Positions 9,487-18,331 of a stretch of 41,093 nucleotides of DNA are shown piece by piece (the first letter of the stretch is position 1; every line of letters begins with the position of its first letter). The notes under the pieces were generated by a model. It saw nothing but the letters and a program-made list of their open reading frames with translations. It searched no databases and was not told the DNA's origin. The position numbers and the translations under genes are program-made. Origin of the DNA: an uncultured Lachnospiraceae bacterium. GTDB taxonomy: Bacteria > Bacillota > Clostridia > Lachnospirales > Lachnospiraceae. Where the stretch lies: assembly GCA_905235465.1 (NCBI GenBank), contig CAJOLP010000014.1:1-41093 (forward strand). Reading direction: 5' to 3'.

Positions 9487-9924
9487 TTACTTGAACTCCA
9501 CCTCCAGCGAGTAGTCTTTTGCCACGCCTTTGATGATCGGGGAATACATCTCCCAGACCGTCAGCTTGGCAAATCGATTCGCCGTATCCAGTACATTCTG
9601 CTCAGCGAGCTTCTGTTCCATCCTTGCCCTTGCCTCTGCCTGCACCTGACTTGCCTGCTCCGGCGTCAGCTTCACATCTCCGAAGGCCAAAAGCCCTCCG
9701 TTTGTATCGCCAAACTGGATCCGGTCCTCCGGTATGTTGATGCTTTCCTGCACGGCATACGGAATCCGCAGCGTTATAATATGGTTCTCCTCATCAAAAA
9801 TGATGTCGTCCTTCGAGAGTTTGGAGAGATCCACGGTATAGACCGCCGTGCCGGTGTAGGTGATCATCTGGTTTTTGGTAAATACGCCCCAGTTAAACCA
9901 CCCCGTTTCCGTGATGGTCCCCAC
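9487..9924 (-). CDS. DUF4230-like protein, C-terminal part (frameshifted from the upstream ORF)
   Basis: GTITETGWFNWGVFTKNQMITYTGTAVYTVDLSKL... continues the N-terminal membrane-anchored half in another frame. Confidence 0.6.
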   Translation of the reverse strand: MGTITETGWFNWGVFTKNQMITYTGTAVYTVDLSKLSKDDIIFDEENHIITLRIPYAVQESINIPEDRIQFGDTNGGLLAFGDVKLTPEQASQVQAEARARMEQKLAEQNVLDTANRFAKLTVWEMYSPIIKGVAKDYSLEVEFK

Positions 9925-10292
9925 ATCGGAGACCTCCTGCGCTGATACACCTCAATTTTCTTGAGGTGCTCCGAATCCCCTAAAATGGCGTCTTCGAAGT
10001 CAGCTGCGGTATAGCCCGCCACGCTGTTGTCCTCCAGGACAAGATCGTGCTCTTCGGCGTTGTTCTCAAAGTGAAAGATGTCCTGAATACCCTGATCCAT
10101 CGCAGCGATTCTGGGCCACACAAAGTACATGAAAAGGCCTATGACGATGATCCACGGCAATAATTGCAGGATAATCGAATAGACTCTTCCGCTGTTGGCG
10201 CCCCTGCGGGCAGCTTTCTCGACGTCTTTGAGCAGTTCTTTCCTTTCGTTGTCCTCGCTCAAATTATCCCTGTTCTTATTGGTCTCACTCAT
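9864..10292 (-). CDS. DUF4230-like protein, N-terminal membrane-anchored part (frameshifted)
   Basis: TM segment (VYSIILQLLPWIIVIGLFMYFVWP); homology-like sequence ends at LKKIEVYQ, continuing as AQEVSDVGTITETG in the other frame. Confidence 0.6.
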   Translation of the reverse strand: MSETNKNRDNLSEDNERKELLKDVEKAARRGANSGRVYSIILQLLPWIIVIGLFMYFVWPRIAAMDQGIQDIFHFENNAEEHDLVLEDNSVAGYTAADFEDAILGDSEHLKKIEVYQRRRSPMWGPSRKRGGLTGAYLPKTR

Positions 10293-10338
10293 TTTTTCGG
10301 TACTTATGCCTCCTTTTTTTAATCCGTTTTATGGCTGC

Positions 10339-11517
10339 CTATTGCCCCCCTTCAAAATGCTCCGCCACCTTTTTCAGGTCCTCGATGATCGGCAGGTGCT
10401 GCGGACATACGCCCTCGCACTGGCCGCACGCGATACAGTCGCTCGCCTTCCCGTACTCGGCGGTGAGCCTTTCATAGTTGCGGAAATTGATCGTCCACCC
10501 CTTCTTTTCCAGGTCCTCCCTCATATTCTCATTGTAGAGGGAAAAATACTTCGGGATCGCGATGTGCATCGGACACCCCTCCGTGCAGTAGGAGCAGGCC
10601 GTGCATGGGATCGAGATCTGTCCGTTGATCATCTTCGCGGCGTTGAAGCAAGCCTTGCGCTCCTCCTCCGTCAGCGGTACAAAATTCTCCATATACGAGA
10701 TATTGTCCTTCATCTGCTCGAGGCTGGACATGCCCGAGAGCACGACCATCACATTGGGCAGGCTGGCGGCGAAGCGGATCGCCCAGCTCGGAACGGACAT
10801 GTCCGGCTCCAGTCCGCGGAAAAGCTTTTCGACTTCCTTCGGCACATTGGCCAGCGTGCCGCCCTTTACGGGTTCCATGACGATGACCGGCTTGCCGTGC
10901 CTGACGCATACGTCATAGCACTTGCCGCTCTGCACCCACTCGCTCTCCCAGTCCAGATAGTTGATCTGCAGCTGCACGAATTCCATCTCGGGGTGATCCG
11001 TCAGTATTTTGTCCAGCACCTCCGCCTTGTCGTGGAACGAGAAGCCCACATGCCTGACCAGCCCCTTCGCCTTCTTGTCCAGCGCCCAGTTGAAGCAGTC
11101 CAGCCTCTCATATTTGGCCAAAGAGCCCGCCTCGACGCCGTGGATCAGATAATAGTCAAAATACTGCGCCCCTGTCTTTTCCAGCTGCTTCTCAAAGACT
11201 TTGTCCCTGTCCTCGAGCGTATTGATAAATCCCGAGTGCAGCTTGGTGGCAAGCGTAAAGCTTTCCCGGGGATACCGGGAGGTCAGCGCTGCCCGCGCCA
11301 CGTTCTCGCTCTCAAAATCGTGATACATCCAGGCGGTGTCAAAATAGGTGAACCCCTTCTCCATGAAAAGGTCGACCATCTCTTTTACCTGCTCCACATC
11401 GACAGATTTCGGGTCATTCGCGTCCAGAAGCGGCATCCTCATCAGACCGAAGCCAAGTTTTTTATCAGGTTTAAACTGCATATTCTCCTCGCTTTCCGAA
11501 AGCGCCCTTAAAAGCAC
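10339..11517 (-). CDS. Aldo/keto reductase with C-terminal 4Fe-4S ferredoxin-type domain
   Basis: FGLMRMPLLD, TYFDTAWMYHDFESE, YFDYYLIHGV and two CxxCxxxCP-type clusters (CTACSYCTEGCPMHI; CIACGQCEGVCPQHL). Confidence 0.92.
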   Translation of the reverse strand: MLLRALSESEENMQFKPDKKLGFGLMRMPLLDANDPKSVDVEQVKEMVDLFMEKGFTYFDTAWMYHDFESENVARAALTSRYPRESFTLATKLHSGFINTLEDRDKVFEKQLEKTGAQYFDYYLIHGVEAGSLAKYERLDCFNWALDKKAKGLVRHVGFSFHDKAEVLDKILTDHPEMEFVQLQINYLDWESEWVQSGKCYDVCVRHGKPVIVMEPVKGGTLANVPKEVEKLFRGLEPDMSVPSWAIRFAASLPNVMVVLSGMSSLEQMKDNISYMENFVPLTEEERKACFNAAKMINGQISIPCTACSYCTEGCPMHIAIPKYFSLYNENMREDLEKKGWTINFRNYERLTAEYGKASDCIACGQCEGVCPQHLPIIEDLKKVAEHFEGGQ

Positions 11518-11691
11518 TATGGCGTTTCCTCCGTATCATTAACAAAATCACACAACAATATGTTAATTCTTTCCCGTAAACTGTGCAATAATGATAAAAT
11601 AAGAAAAGGCCATAAGCATCCGGACAGTCAAAGCGAAAATACATCAACTGCTATAATAATATACGCACAAATTTGGAAAAAGGAGGGTAAA

Positions 11692-13017
11692 ATGGGCGAA
11701 AAACAACTGGATCTGAACGAATATATTAACAGAGAGATCCACTGCTCCTGCGGGCACACGCATTTCAGCGGCGTGAAGGTGATCGACATCGATAAGGGCG
11801 CTGTCGACCGTCTCCCCGCGCTGATCCGTGACCTGGGGCACGAGAAGGTCTTTATCGTCGCGGACAAGAATACCTGGCCGGCCGCCGGCGCCAAGGCGGC
11901 GCAGGTGCTGGGCACATGCGGCGTGACTTATGACAAGGTCATTCTGGATTATGATGAGGTGGTGCCGGATGAGACCGTGGTCGGCGAGATCATGACCGCC
12001 TTCCCCATGGGCTATGACCTGGTGCTCTGCGTGGGCTCCGGCACGCTCAATGACCTCTGCAAATTCGTGAGCCACAGGCTCGGCATCGATTACATTGTCT
12101 ATGCCACGGCTCCCTCCATGGACGGCTTTGTCTCCATCGGCTCCGCCCTGATGCTGAGGCACGTCAAGACCACGCTGGACGCCCACGGCCCCATTGCCGT
12201 CGTCGGCGACCTGGACGTTCTCTGCCAGGCGCCTATGCATATGATCGCGGCCGGCGTCGGCGACACGCTGGGCAAATACACCTGCCTTCTGGACTGGAAG
12301 CTGGCACACCTGATCAATGGCGAGTACTACTGCGAGGAAGTTGTGGGCATGGTGGAGACCGCCCTGAAGACGGTGATCGCGCAGAGCGGAAAGCTTGAAC
12401 AGAGAGATCCGGCGGCCGTCAAGGCAGTCACGGAGGCGCTGGTGCTCACCGGAATCGGCATGAGCTTTATCGGCAATTCAAGGCCCGCTTCGGGGTGCGA
12501 GCACCACATCGCGCACTACTGGGAGATGAAGGCCCTGATGGAGGGCAAAAATCCCGCCAAGCACGGCACGCAGGTAGGCGTGGCCATGATCCTGGCCATA
12601 GATCTTTATCACCGGCTTGCCAAAGAGGAGCCTGATTTTGACGCGGCCATGGCCCGTCCCTATGACAAGGAGGCGTGGATCAGGGATATGCGCAAATACT
12701 ATGGCGTCGCGGCGGACGGCATCATAGCGCTGGAAGAGAAATGCGGCAAAAACGACGTGGAAAAGCGCAATCAGCGGCTTCAGGTCATGAAGGAACACTG
12801 GGGCGAGATCCGGTCCCTGATCGAGGAGAGCCTTCCCCCCACCGCGGACATGGTCGAACTTATGACGTCCATCGACGCGCCTGTCTATCCCGAGGAGATC
12901 GACATCTCCACCGAGAGGACAAAAGAAGCTATACTCTATGCCAAGGAAGTGCGCGACCGCTACACGCTCCTGCAGATCCTGTGGGATCTTGGACTCTCCG
13001 AAAAATTTGCCGGCTGA
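11692..13017 (+). CDS. sn-glycerol-1-phosphate dehydrogenase (AraM/EgsA type)
   Basis: ATG at 11692 after aaggaggg; DLVLCVGSGTLNDLCKFVSHRLGIDYIVYATAPSMDGFVSIGSAL motif and GCEHHIAHYWEM metal-binding motif. Confidence 0.9.
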   Translation: MGEKQLDLNEYINREIHCSCGHTHFSGVKVIDIDKGAVDRLPALIRDLGHEKVFIVADKNTWPAAGAKAAQVLGTCGVTYDKVILDYDEVVPDETVVGEIMTAFPMGYDLVLCVGSGTLNDLCKFVSHRLGIDYIVYATAPSMDGFVSIGSALMLRHVKTTLDAHGPIAVVGDLDVLCQAPMHMIAAGVGDTLGKYTCLLDWKLAHLINGEYYCEEVVGMVETALKTVIAQSGKLEQRDPAAVKAVTEALVLTGIGMSFIGNSRPASGCEHHIAHYWEMKALMEGKNPAKHGTQVGVAMILAIDLYHRLAKEEPDFDAAMARPYDKEAWIRDMRKYYGVAADGIIALEEKCGKNDVEKRNQRLQVMKEHWGEIRSLIEESLPPTADMVELMTSIDAPVYPEEIDISTERTKEAILYAKEVRDRYTLLQILWDLGLSEKFAG

Positions 13018-13041
13018 CCGTCAAAATGAAATGACGCAAAC

Positions 13042-13070
13042 AGGGCGGCCCCCGTCATGGGGACCGCCCT
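13042..13070. terminator. Rho-independent-type hairpin between convergent genes
   Basis: agggcggcccccgtcatggggaccgccct inverted repeat (AGGGCGG[C/T]CCCC arms) just downstream of the glycerol-1-phosphate dehydrogenase stop codon. Confidence 0.6.
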
Positions 13071-13132
13071 GTGTCTGTTCTTATGATTCATATATCGTCT
13101 GCCTTGTGCGGTGCCGTCTTTTCGGCATCCTG

Positions 13133-14431
13133 TTATCTGGCCAGACCGATCCTTCTCTTGCTGCCCTCGGAAGCCGTCTCGGACGCCTCTTCCTCGATCT
13201 CGCCTGCCAGTATCAGAGACATCCTCGTCAGCTGCGGTCCGATCAGTTCATAGATCATCACGCCGAACAGTGTGATGTTGCGCACCATGCCGCCCAGCTC
13301 CGGGCCCAGCGCCTGTGCCGTCACGCACATGCCCAGCGCTACACCGGCCTGCGGGAACAGCGTGATCCCGAGGTATTTGCGCACGTTTTCATCGCAGCCC
13401 ATCGCTGTGCTGCTGATCCTGGCGCCCACATATTTGCCGAGGCAGCGAACCAGGATATAGACAACGCCGATCATCACGATGAGCGGCTTTGTGAGGATCG
13501 ACAGATCAAGCTCCGCGCCGCTGATCACGAAGAACACCGCGTACAGCGGTACTGTCCAGTCGTCCGTGTTGTCCATGATCTTTCCGGATCCCTTGCAGGT
13601 ATTGCAGAATACGGTGCCCATCATCATGCAGACCAGGAGCGGTGAAAACGCGAATTCTGCAGGGCCGACCGGTATTACGAGGGATGAAAGGGCGATCGCT
13701 GTCAGTACAAAGGCGATGGACATGGCCAGCCTGTTGGAGCCGGAATGGAACTGATGCTCTTCCGCTGTAAGTAAAAGCCCCATGACCGTACCAAGTGTGA
13801 GAGACCCGATGATCTCCAAAAGGGGATTGACTAATACGGAGATAACACTGAGTGTTCCGCCCTGCAGCGCCATTGCGATGCCGAAGGAAATGGCGAAGAC
13901 CACAAGACCTACCGCGTCATCCAGCGCGACGACCGGAAGCAGAATATCGGTGACCGGTCCCTTTGCGTGGTACTGTCTGACGACCATCAGCGTCGCCGCG
14001 GGAGCTGTCGCGGAAGCGATCGCGCCCAGTGTGATCGCGACGGAAAGGGGAAGGACCTCCTCGCCCAGCACGAAGTGAATGCCGATCAGCGCCGCGTCCA
14101 CAAGAAGGGTCGCCACAAGCGCCTGGAAAACACCGACGACCGCCGCCGCTTTTCCTGTATTCTTGAGGTCGGAAAGTCTGAACTCGTTGCCGATCGCAAA
14201 GGCGATGAAGCCCAGCGCGGCGTTAGAGAGCATATCGAGCTGCCCTACTTCCTCCAGTGTGGTAAAACCAAGGCCGGGAATGCCGAGCCTGCCCAGACAA
14301 AAGGACCCGACCAGGATCCCCGCCACGAGATAAGCTGTGACATTGGGGAAATTCAGGTGTGCCATACGGAACACACGGGTCATTGCCAAACCGGCAAACA
14401 GTGCAATACCTACAGATAAAAGTACGGTCAT
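13133..14431 (-). CDS. Cation:proton antiporter (CPA2/Na+-H+ exchanger-like)
   Basis: About 12 TM segments; NVTAYLVAGILVGSFCLG, LGAIASATAPAATLMVVRQYHAKGPVTDILLPVVALDDAVGLVVFA. ATG at 14431 preceded by aggaggtgataacaacc. Confidence 0.85.
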   Translation of the reverse strand: MTVLLSVGIALFAGLAMTRVFRMAHLNFPNVTAYLVAGILVGSFCLGRLGIPGLGFTTLEEVGQLDMLSNAALGFIAFAIGNEFRLSDLKNTGKAAAVVGVFQALVATLLVDAALIGIHFVLGEEVLPLSVAITLGAIASATAPAATLMVVRQYHAKGPVTDILLPVVALDDAVGLVVFAISFGIAMALQGGTLSVISVLVNPLLEIIGSLTLGTVMGLLLTAEEHQFHSGSNRLAMSIAFVLTAIALSSLVIPVGPAEFAFSPLLVCMMMGTVFCNTCKGSGKIMDNTDDWTVPLYAVFFVISGAELDLSILTKPLIVMIGVVYILVRCLGKYVGARISSTAMGCDENVRKYLGITLFPQAGVALGMCVTAQALGPELGGMVRNITLFGVMIYELIGPQLTRMSLILAGEIEEEASETASEGSKRRIGLAR

Positions 14432-14666
14432 GGTTGTTATCACCTCCTGAAGTTTCTTGACGATGCAATTTTATAGCCCTTTTGCCCCTGAGCCATGGTG
14501 AAAACGCACACAAAAGCTGTACTTACTTAAGTACACTCGGTCAAAATGACAACAAAAAGGGGGCCGACCCGAAGATCTGCCCCTCATGCTGTATATTCTT
14601 TTAGTCTCTTTGCGCAATAATTTCTATTTTAGGAAAATTCCCGCAATTATCAGACTATTTGTCCCC

Positions 14667-15824
14667 TCATGTCACGGAGACATCCACGTCCGGCGCGATA
14701 TAGATATGATAATCCGGATACATCGGCTGCAGCTCGTCGCGCAGTATTTTTATTCCCTCCTTTTGATCGACGTCAAAATCCATGACGACGTCAAATCTCA
14801 GATCCTTATTCTCCTCGTCGAGATAAAAGCCGTGGAACTGCAGCGCCCAGTCATGGGCCATTACGGTCTCACAGACCTGATTCTGTATTCTGGCGGCCTC
14901 GCCCTCTCCGGTGTTGTAGGAATAAACACCGACGCCCACAAGGATGACGCCGGTCTCCCTGTACACTTTCCTCTCGACTCTGCGGGTGAGGGCGTCCACT
15001 TCCCTGACGGTCATAGTGTCCGGCAGCTCCAGATGCACGGAAGCGTAAAACTTGTCGGGTCCGTAATCGTTGATGATCAGATCGTAGGCGCCGCGGACCT
15101 CCGGCTCCTGTGTCAGGATATGCTTTACGCGGTCTGTCAGTTCCTTGTCCGCGCGGGCACCCAGGATCACGGTCAGCGTCTCCGTGACCATTTCGACGCC
15201 GGCCTTGATGATGAATATGGCAATGACAAGGCCCACATAGGCCTCCAGAGAGACGCCGGTCGCGATGTAAATGAGCGCCGAGGCGAGGACAGACGCGGAA
15301 AGGATCGCGTCAAACGAGGCGTCGGAGCCCGACGCCACCAAAGAGGCGGAGTTCACTTTTTCGCCCTGCGCCTTCACATATTTGCCCAGCACCAGCTTGA
15401 CCACGATGGCCACCGCCACGATGAGAAGCGAAACAGCGGTATAGGATGCCTTCTCGGGGTGAATGATCTTTTTGACCGATTCTATGGCGGCCGTAATGCC
15501 GGCGTAGAGCACGATGGCGGATACGATGAGGGCGCTCAGGTATTCCGCTCTGCCGTGTCCGAAGGGATGGTTCTTGTCCGGGACTTTGCCGGCCACCTTC
15601 GCTCCGATGATCGTGATGATCGACGACAGGGCGTCGGACAGGTTGTTGACGGCGTCCAGCGTGATCGCGATGGAATTGGTCGCCAGCCCCACCAGCGCCT
15701 TGAAGATCGAGAGCATCACATTGGTCACAATACCGACGATACTTGTCCTTACGATCACCTGGTCGCGGTTAAGCGTGTTCTCACTCTCCGTATTCTTTGA
15801 ATTCGCTGCCTTATCCATTGTCAC
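14667..15824 (-). CDS. Cation diffusion facilitator family transporter
   Basis: ITLDAVNNLSDALSSIITIIGAKVAGKVPDKNHPFGHGRAEYLSALI and DASFDAILS(A) are CDF signature motifs; C-terminal cytoplasmic domain. Confidence 0.93.
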   Translation of the reverse strand: MTMDKAANSKNTESENTLNRDQVIVRTSIVGIVTNVMLSIFKALVGLATNSIAITLDAVNNLSDALSSIITIIGAKVAGKVPDKNHPFGHGRAEYLSALIVSAIVLYAGITAAIESVKKIIHPEKASYTAVSLLIVAVAIVVKLVLGKYVKAQGEKVNSASLVASGSDASFDAILSASVLASALIYIATGVSLEAYVGLVIAIFIIKAGVEMVTETLTVILGARADKELTDRVKHILTQEPEVRGAYDLIINDYGPDKFYASVHLELPDTMTVREVDALTRRVERKVYRETGVILVGVGVYSYNTGEGEAARIQNQVCETVMAHDWALQFHGFYLDEENKDLRFDVVMDFDVDQKEGIKILRDELQPMYPDYHIYIAPDVDVSVT

Positions 15825-15889
15825 TCCTCTTATGTCATTCCCATTAGCTGTATTGTTTCTTACAGGTTCTTACAGGCGCCGCGTCAGGC

Positions 15890-16264
15890 TCAGGCGTAAT
15901 CGCCCTCCTCCGCCTCGGGCACGACCTCCCTCTTTTCGATCGCTTTCTCCTCGTTCTTGATCTCCCAGTGGATCAGGAACGTCAGAATGCCCCGAAGCAC
16001 AATGATGGCGCCAAGGATCCCCAGCTCTCTCCACTCGCGCACGACGACGGTGCGGAGCACCTCTCCGCCCATCTTGAATTCAAGCGCGAGCGCAATGCCC
16101 TGCGCGAGTTCAAGCCGGATGCTGCTGTCCTTCTTCGTCCAGAGATAAAAGCATTTGACAGCAGTATACACAAGCACAATAACGCCGAACATCTCCATCA
16201 GGACCGTGGACAGCTGAACAACATATGTCAGGACCTGCTCCATTAAGTCGATAAAACCTGCCAT
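15890..16264 (-). CDS. DUF1622 domain-containing membrane protein
   Basis: 124 aa; LAQGIALALEFKMGGEVLRTVVVREWRELGILGAIIVLRGILTFLIHWEI typical of DUF1622. Confidence 0.85.
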   Translation of the reverse strand: MAGFIDLMEQVLTYVVQLSTVLMEMFGVIVLVYTAVKCFYLWTKKDSSIRLELAQGIALALEFKMGGEVLRTVVVREWRELGILGAIIVLRGILTFLIHWEIKNEEKAIEKREVVPEAEEGDYA

Positions 16265-16332
16265 GATCTATACTCCCCCTGCTTTTTTGTTCCCTTTTCC
16301 TCTCTTCCTCTTAAAAGTTCCAGAAGCTCCGA

Positions 16333-18051
16333 TTAAAAGCTCCGGGCCCAATTGACCAGCGAATCGTGCCAGATATTGTTTTCCACATCTCTGCGCATCT
16401 GATCGGTCACGGGACCGTTCTTTTCCATTTTCCCCAGGATCACGCTCTGCAGCTCTTCTACTGTCATCTCCTCGTAGGATTTGCCCTCGGGCACAGGTAC
16501 GGGTTTTTTTATGTCCGCGCCGGCAGTCTTTCCCGCCTCCGGTGCGCCGGCAGTCTTTCCCGCATCAGCCGAACCGGCAGTCTTTCCCGCATCCGGTGCA
16601 CCGGCAGTCCTGCGCGCGGCTGCGCCTGCCGCGTCCCTCTTAGCCGGGTTCTTTACGGCCGCGGGAATCGCCTTGAAGACGGGCTTTCCCTCCTTCACAT
16701 AACTCTCCTCGGGAACCCAGATCTCTCCCAGATTCGCGGGGACCGTAAATGTGAGGGTGTCACCCTCCGCCCGGATCTTCTGTCCGGACAGCGCGCCGAC
16801 AAAGCGCTCGTGCCCCAGCGCGGGAACACGGACCTCAGCGGGTTCACTGTCGTTGTTGGCCGCGATTATGATGTCGCACCCGTCCTTGGACCGGGCGAAG
16901 GCATACTGCCTTGTGGTAAGGGAGAGCTCCCTGTAATCCCCGTCCTGCAGCGCGGGCGTGCGCAGGTGCAGATGCCCCAGCGCCGCGATCAGCTTCGTGT
17001 ACGGATTGTCCTTCAGCGCGTTTTTAAAATCCTCCAGGGACAGCGCCGGGCGAAGCGAGTCGTCCGACCAGCTCTCCTTTCTGCCCTCAATGCCGAATTC
17101 CGATCCGTAGTAGATGGAGGGGATCCCGGGCAGCGTGAACAGCAGGATATGGAGCGGCATGAAGTTCGCCTTGTCGCTCAGCCTCGTATAGATGCGCTCC
17201 ACATCATGGTTGTCCGCGAAGCTGTAGAGCTTGCTCCCGCCGGGGCGGTTTAAGCCCATATCATACAGCCGCTTGACCGTATGGGCGATCTCAAAGTAGT
17301 TGTGGTCGTTGTGTCCCGAATACAGCGCCTTGTGCAGGTTGTAGTCCGTGACCGAATGCAGCATGGAGGGGCCGACCCAGCGGGTGTAATCCCCGTGGAT
17401 CACCTCGCCCATCAGCCAGAAATCCGGCTTTACCTCGTCGGCGAGACGGCGCAGCGTCTGCATAAAGCCAAAGTCCAGCACATCCGCCGCGTCCAGACGC
17501 AGCCCGTCGATATCAAATTCCGACACCCACATCCGGATGGAATCGCACAGATAGTCCTGCACTTCCCCGTTGCGCTGATTGAGCTTCACCAGCAGGTTGT
17601 ATCCGCCCCAGTTGTCGTAGCTAAAACCGTCGTTATACTCGTTATTTCCCCAGAAATTGACATTGCAGAACCAGTCCCGGTAGGGGGAATTCTCTCTGTT
17701 TTCCTTCAGATCCCGAAACGCGAAGAAATCCCGGCCCACATGATTGAACACCCCGTCCAGGATCACGCGGATCCCCTGCCGGTGACACTCCGCCACAAAG
17801 TCCTTAAGATCCTCATTGGTGCCCAGCCGGCTGTCCAGCTTCCGATAATCGGTCGTCTCATAGCCGTGCCCCACCGACTCGAACAGGGGCCCGATATAGA
17901 GCGCGCTGCACCCCAGCTCCCGCATGTGTCCGATCCAGGGCACGATCGTTTTCAGCCTGTGTACGGGCTCCCCGTAATCATTTTGCTTCGGCGCGCCTGT
18001 GAGTCCCAAGGGATATATATGATAAAAAACTGCTTCGTCGTACCAGCTCAA
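16333..18051 (-). CDS. GH13 alpha-amylase/neopullulanase-like glycosidase with repeat linker and short C-terminal tail
   Basis: VILDGVFNHVGRDFFAF, DIDGLRLDAADVLD, FWLMGEVIHGDY, SFADNHDVERI are GH13 conserved regions. Confidence 0.92.
   Translation of the reverse strand: MSWYDEAVFYHIYPLGLTGAPKQNDYGEPVHRLKTIVPWIGHMRELGCSALYIGPLFESVGHGYETTDYRKLDSRLGTNEDLKDFVAECHRQGIRVILDGVFNHVGRDFFAFRDLKENRENSPYRDWFCNVNFWGNNEYNDGFSYDNWGGYNLLVKLNQRNGEVQDYLCDSIRMWVSEFDIDGLRLDAADVLDFGFMQTLRRLADEVKPDFWLMGEVIHGDYTRWVGPSMLHSVTDYNLHKALYSGHNDHNYFEIAHTVKRLYDMGLNRPGGSKLYSFADNHDVERIYTRLSDKANFMPLHILLFTLPGIPSIYYGSEFGIEGRKESWSDDSLRPALSLEDFKNALKDNPYTKLIAALGHLHLRTPALQDGDYRELSLTTRQYAFARSKDGCDIIIAANNDSEPAEVRVPALGHERFVGALSGQKIRAEGDTLTFTVPANLGEIWVPEESYVKEGKPVFKAIPAAVKNPAKRDAAGAAARRTAGAPDAGKTAGSADAGKTAGAPEAGKTAGADIKKPVPVPEGKSYEEMTVEELQSVILGKMEKNGPVTDQMRRDVENNIWHDSLVNWARSF
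16521..16624. repeat. 27-bp in-frame tandem repeat (3 full plus a degenerate partial copy) in the GH13 gene
   Basis: cggcagtctttcccgcctccggtgcgc / cggcagtctttcccgcatcagccgaac / cggcagtctttcccgcatccggtgcac / cggcagtcctgcgcg..., encoding AGAPDAGKTAGSADAGKTAGAPEAGKTAGAD. Confidence 0.85.
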
Positions 18052-18215
18052 TTTTTTCCTCCTGTAATCAACGTTATCCTTATTATTGTATCACGTTATG
18101 CCGTTTTTCTGTGTTATACTTTTTTATGAAAAGGATCTTATGACAGCATTGTTTTACCCATTTCTCCAGTTCCCTTTTTTTACGTCTTTTTTGCCGGTTC
18201 GGCTATAACACTTAT

Positions 18216-18237
18216 TTGTCACACGGCTCTGTGCCAT
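18216..18237. promoter_or_regulatory. Putative MtlR operator upstream of mtlR
   Basis: TTGTCACA-cggctc-TGTGCCAT; same 8-6-8 architecture as the site upstream of mtlA. Confidence 0.5.
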
Positions 18238-18331
18238 TTTTGCAGTTTGTTTTTCTTTGATGAATAAATAAACACTGTTATTATACTATTTGCTATAGTT
18301 CAGCACCCATTTATATTAACGGAGATATAAC

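Noticed and set aside
10195-11511. 438-aa plus-strand ORF antisense to the aldo/keto reductase
   Set aside because: Shadow ORF opposite a well-supported gene with two FeS motifs.
14444-14666. Ion-sensing riboswitch (ydaO or yybP-ykoY) upstream of the antiporter
   Set aside because: I could not identify the conserved core sequences of these riboswitches by eye; a covariance-model search would be needed.
15857-15876. Tandem duplication TTCTTACAGG x2 near the DUF1622 3' end
   Set aside because: Only two 10-bp copies in a short intergenic gap; no evidence of function.
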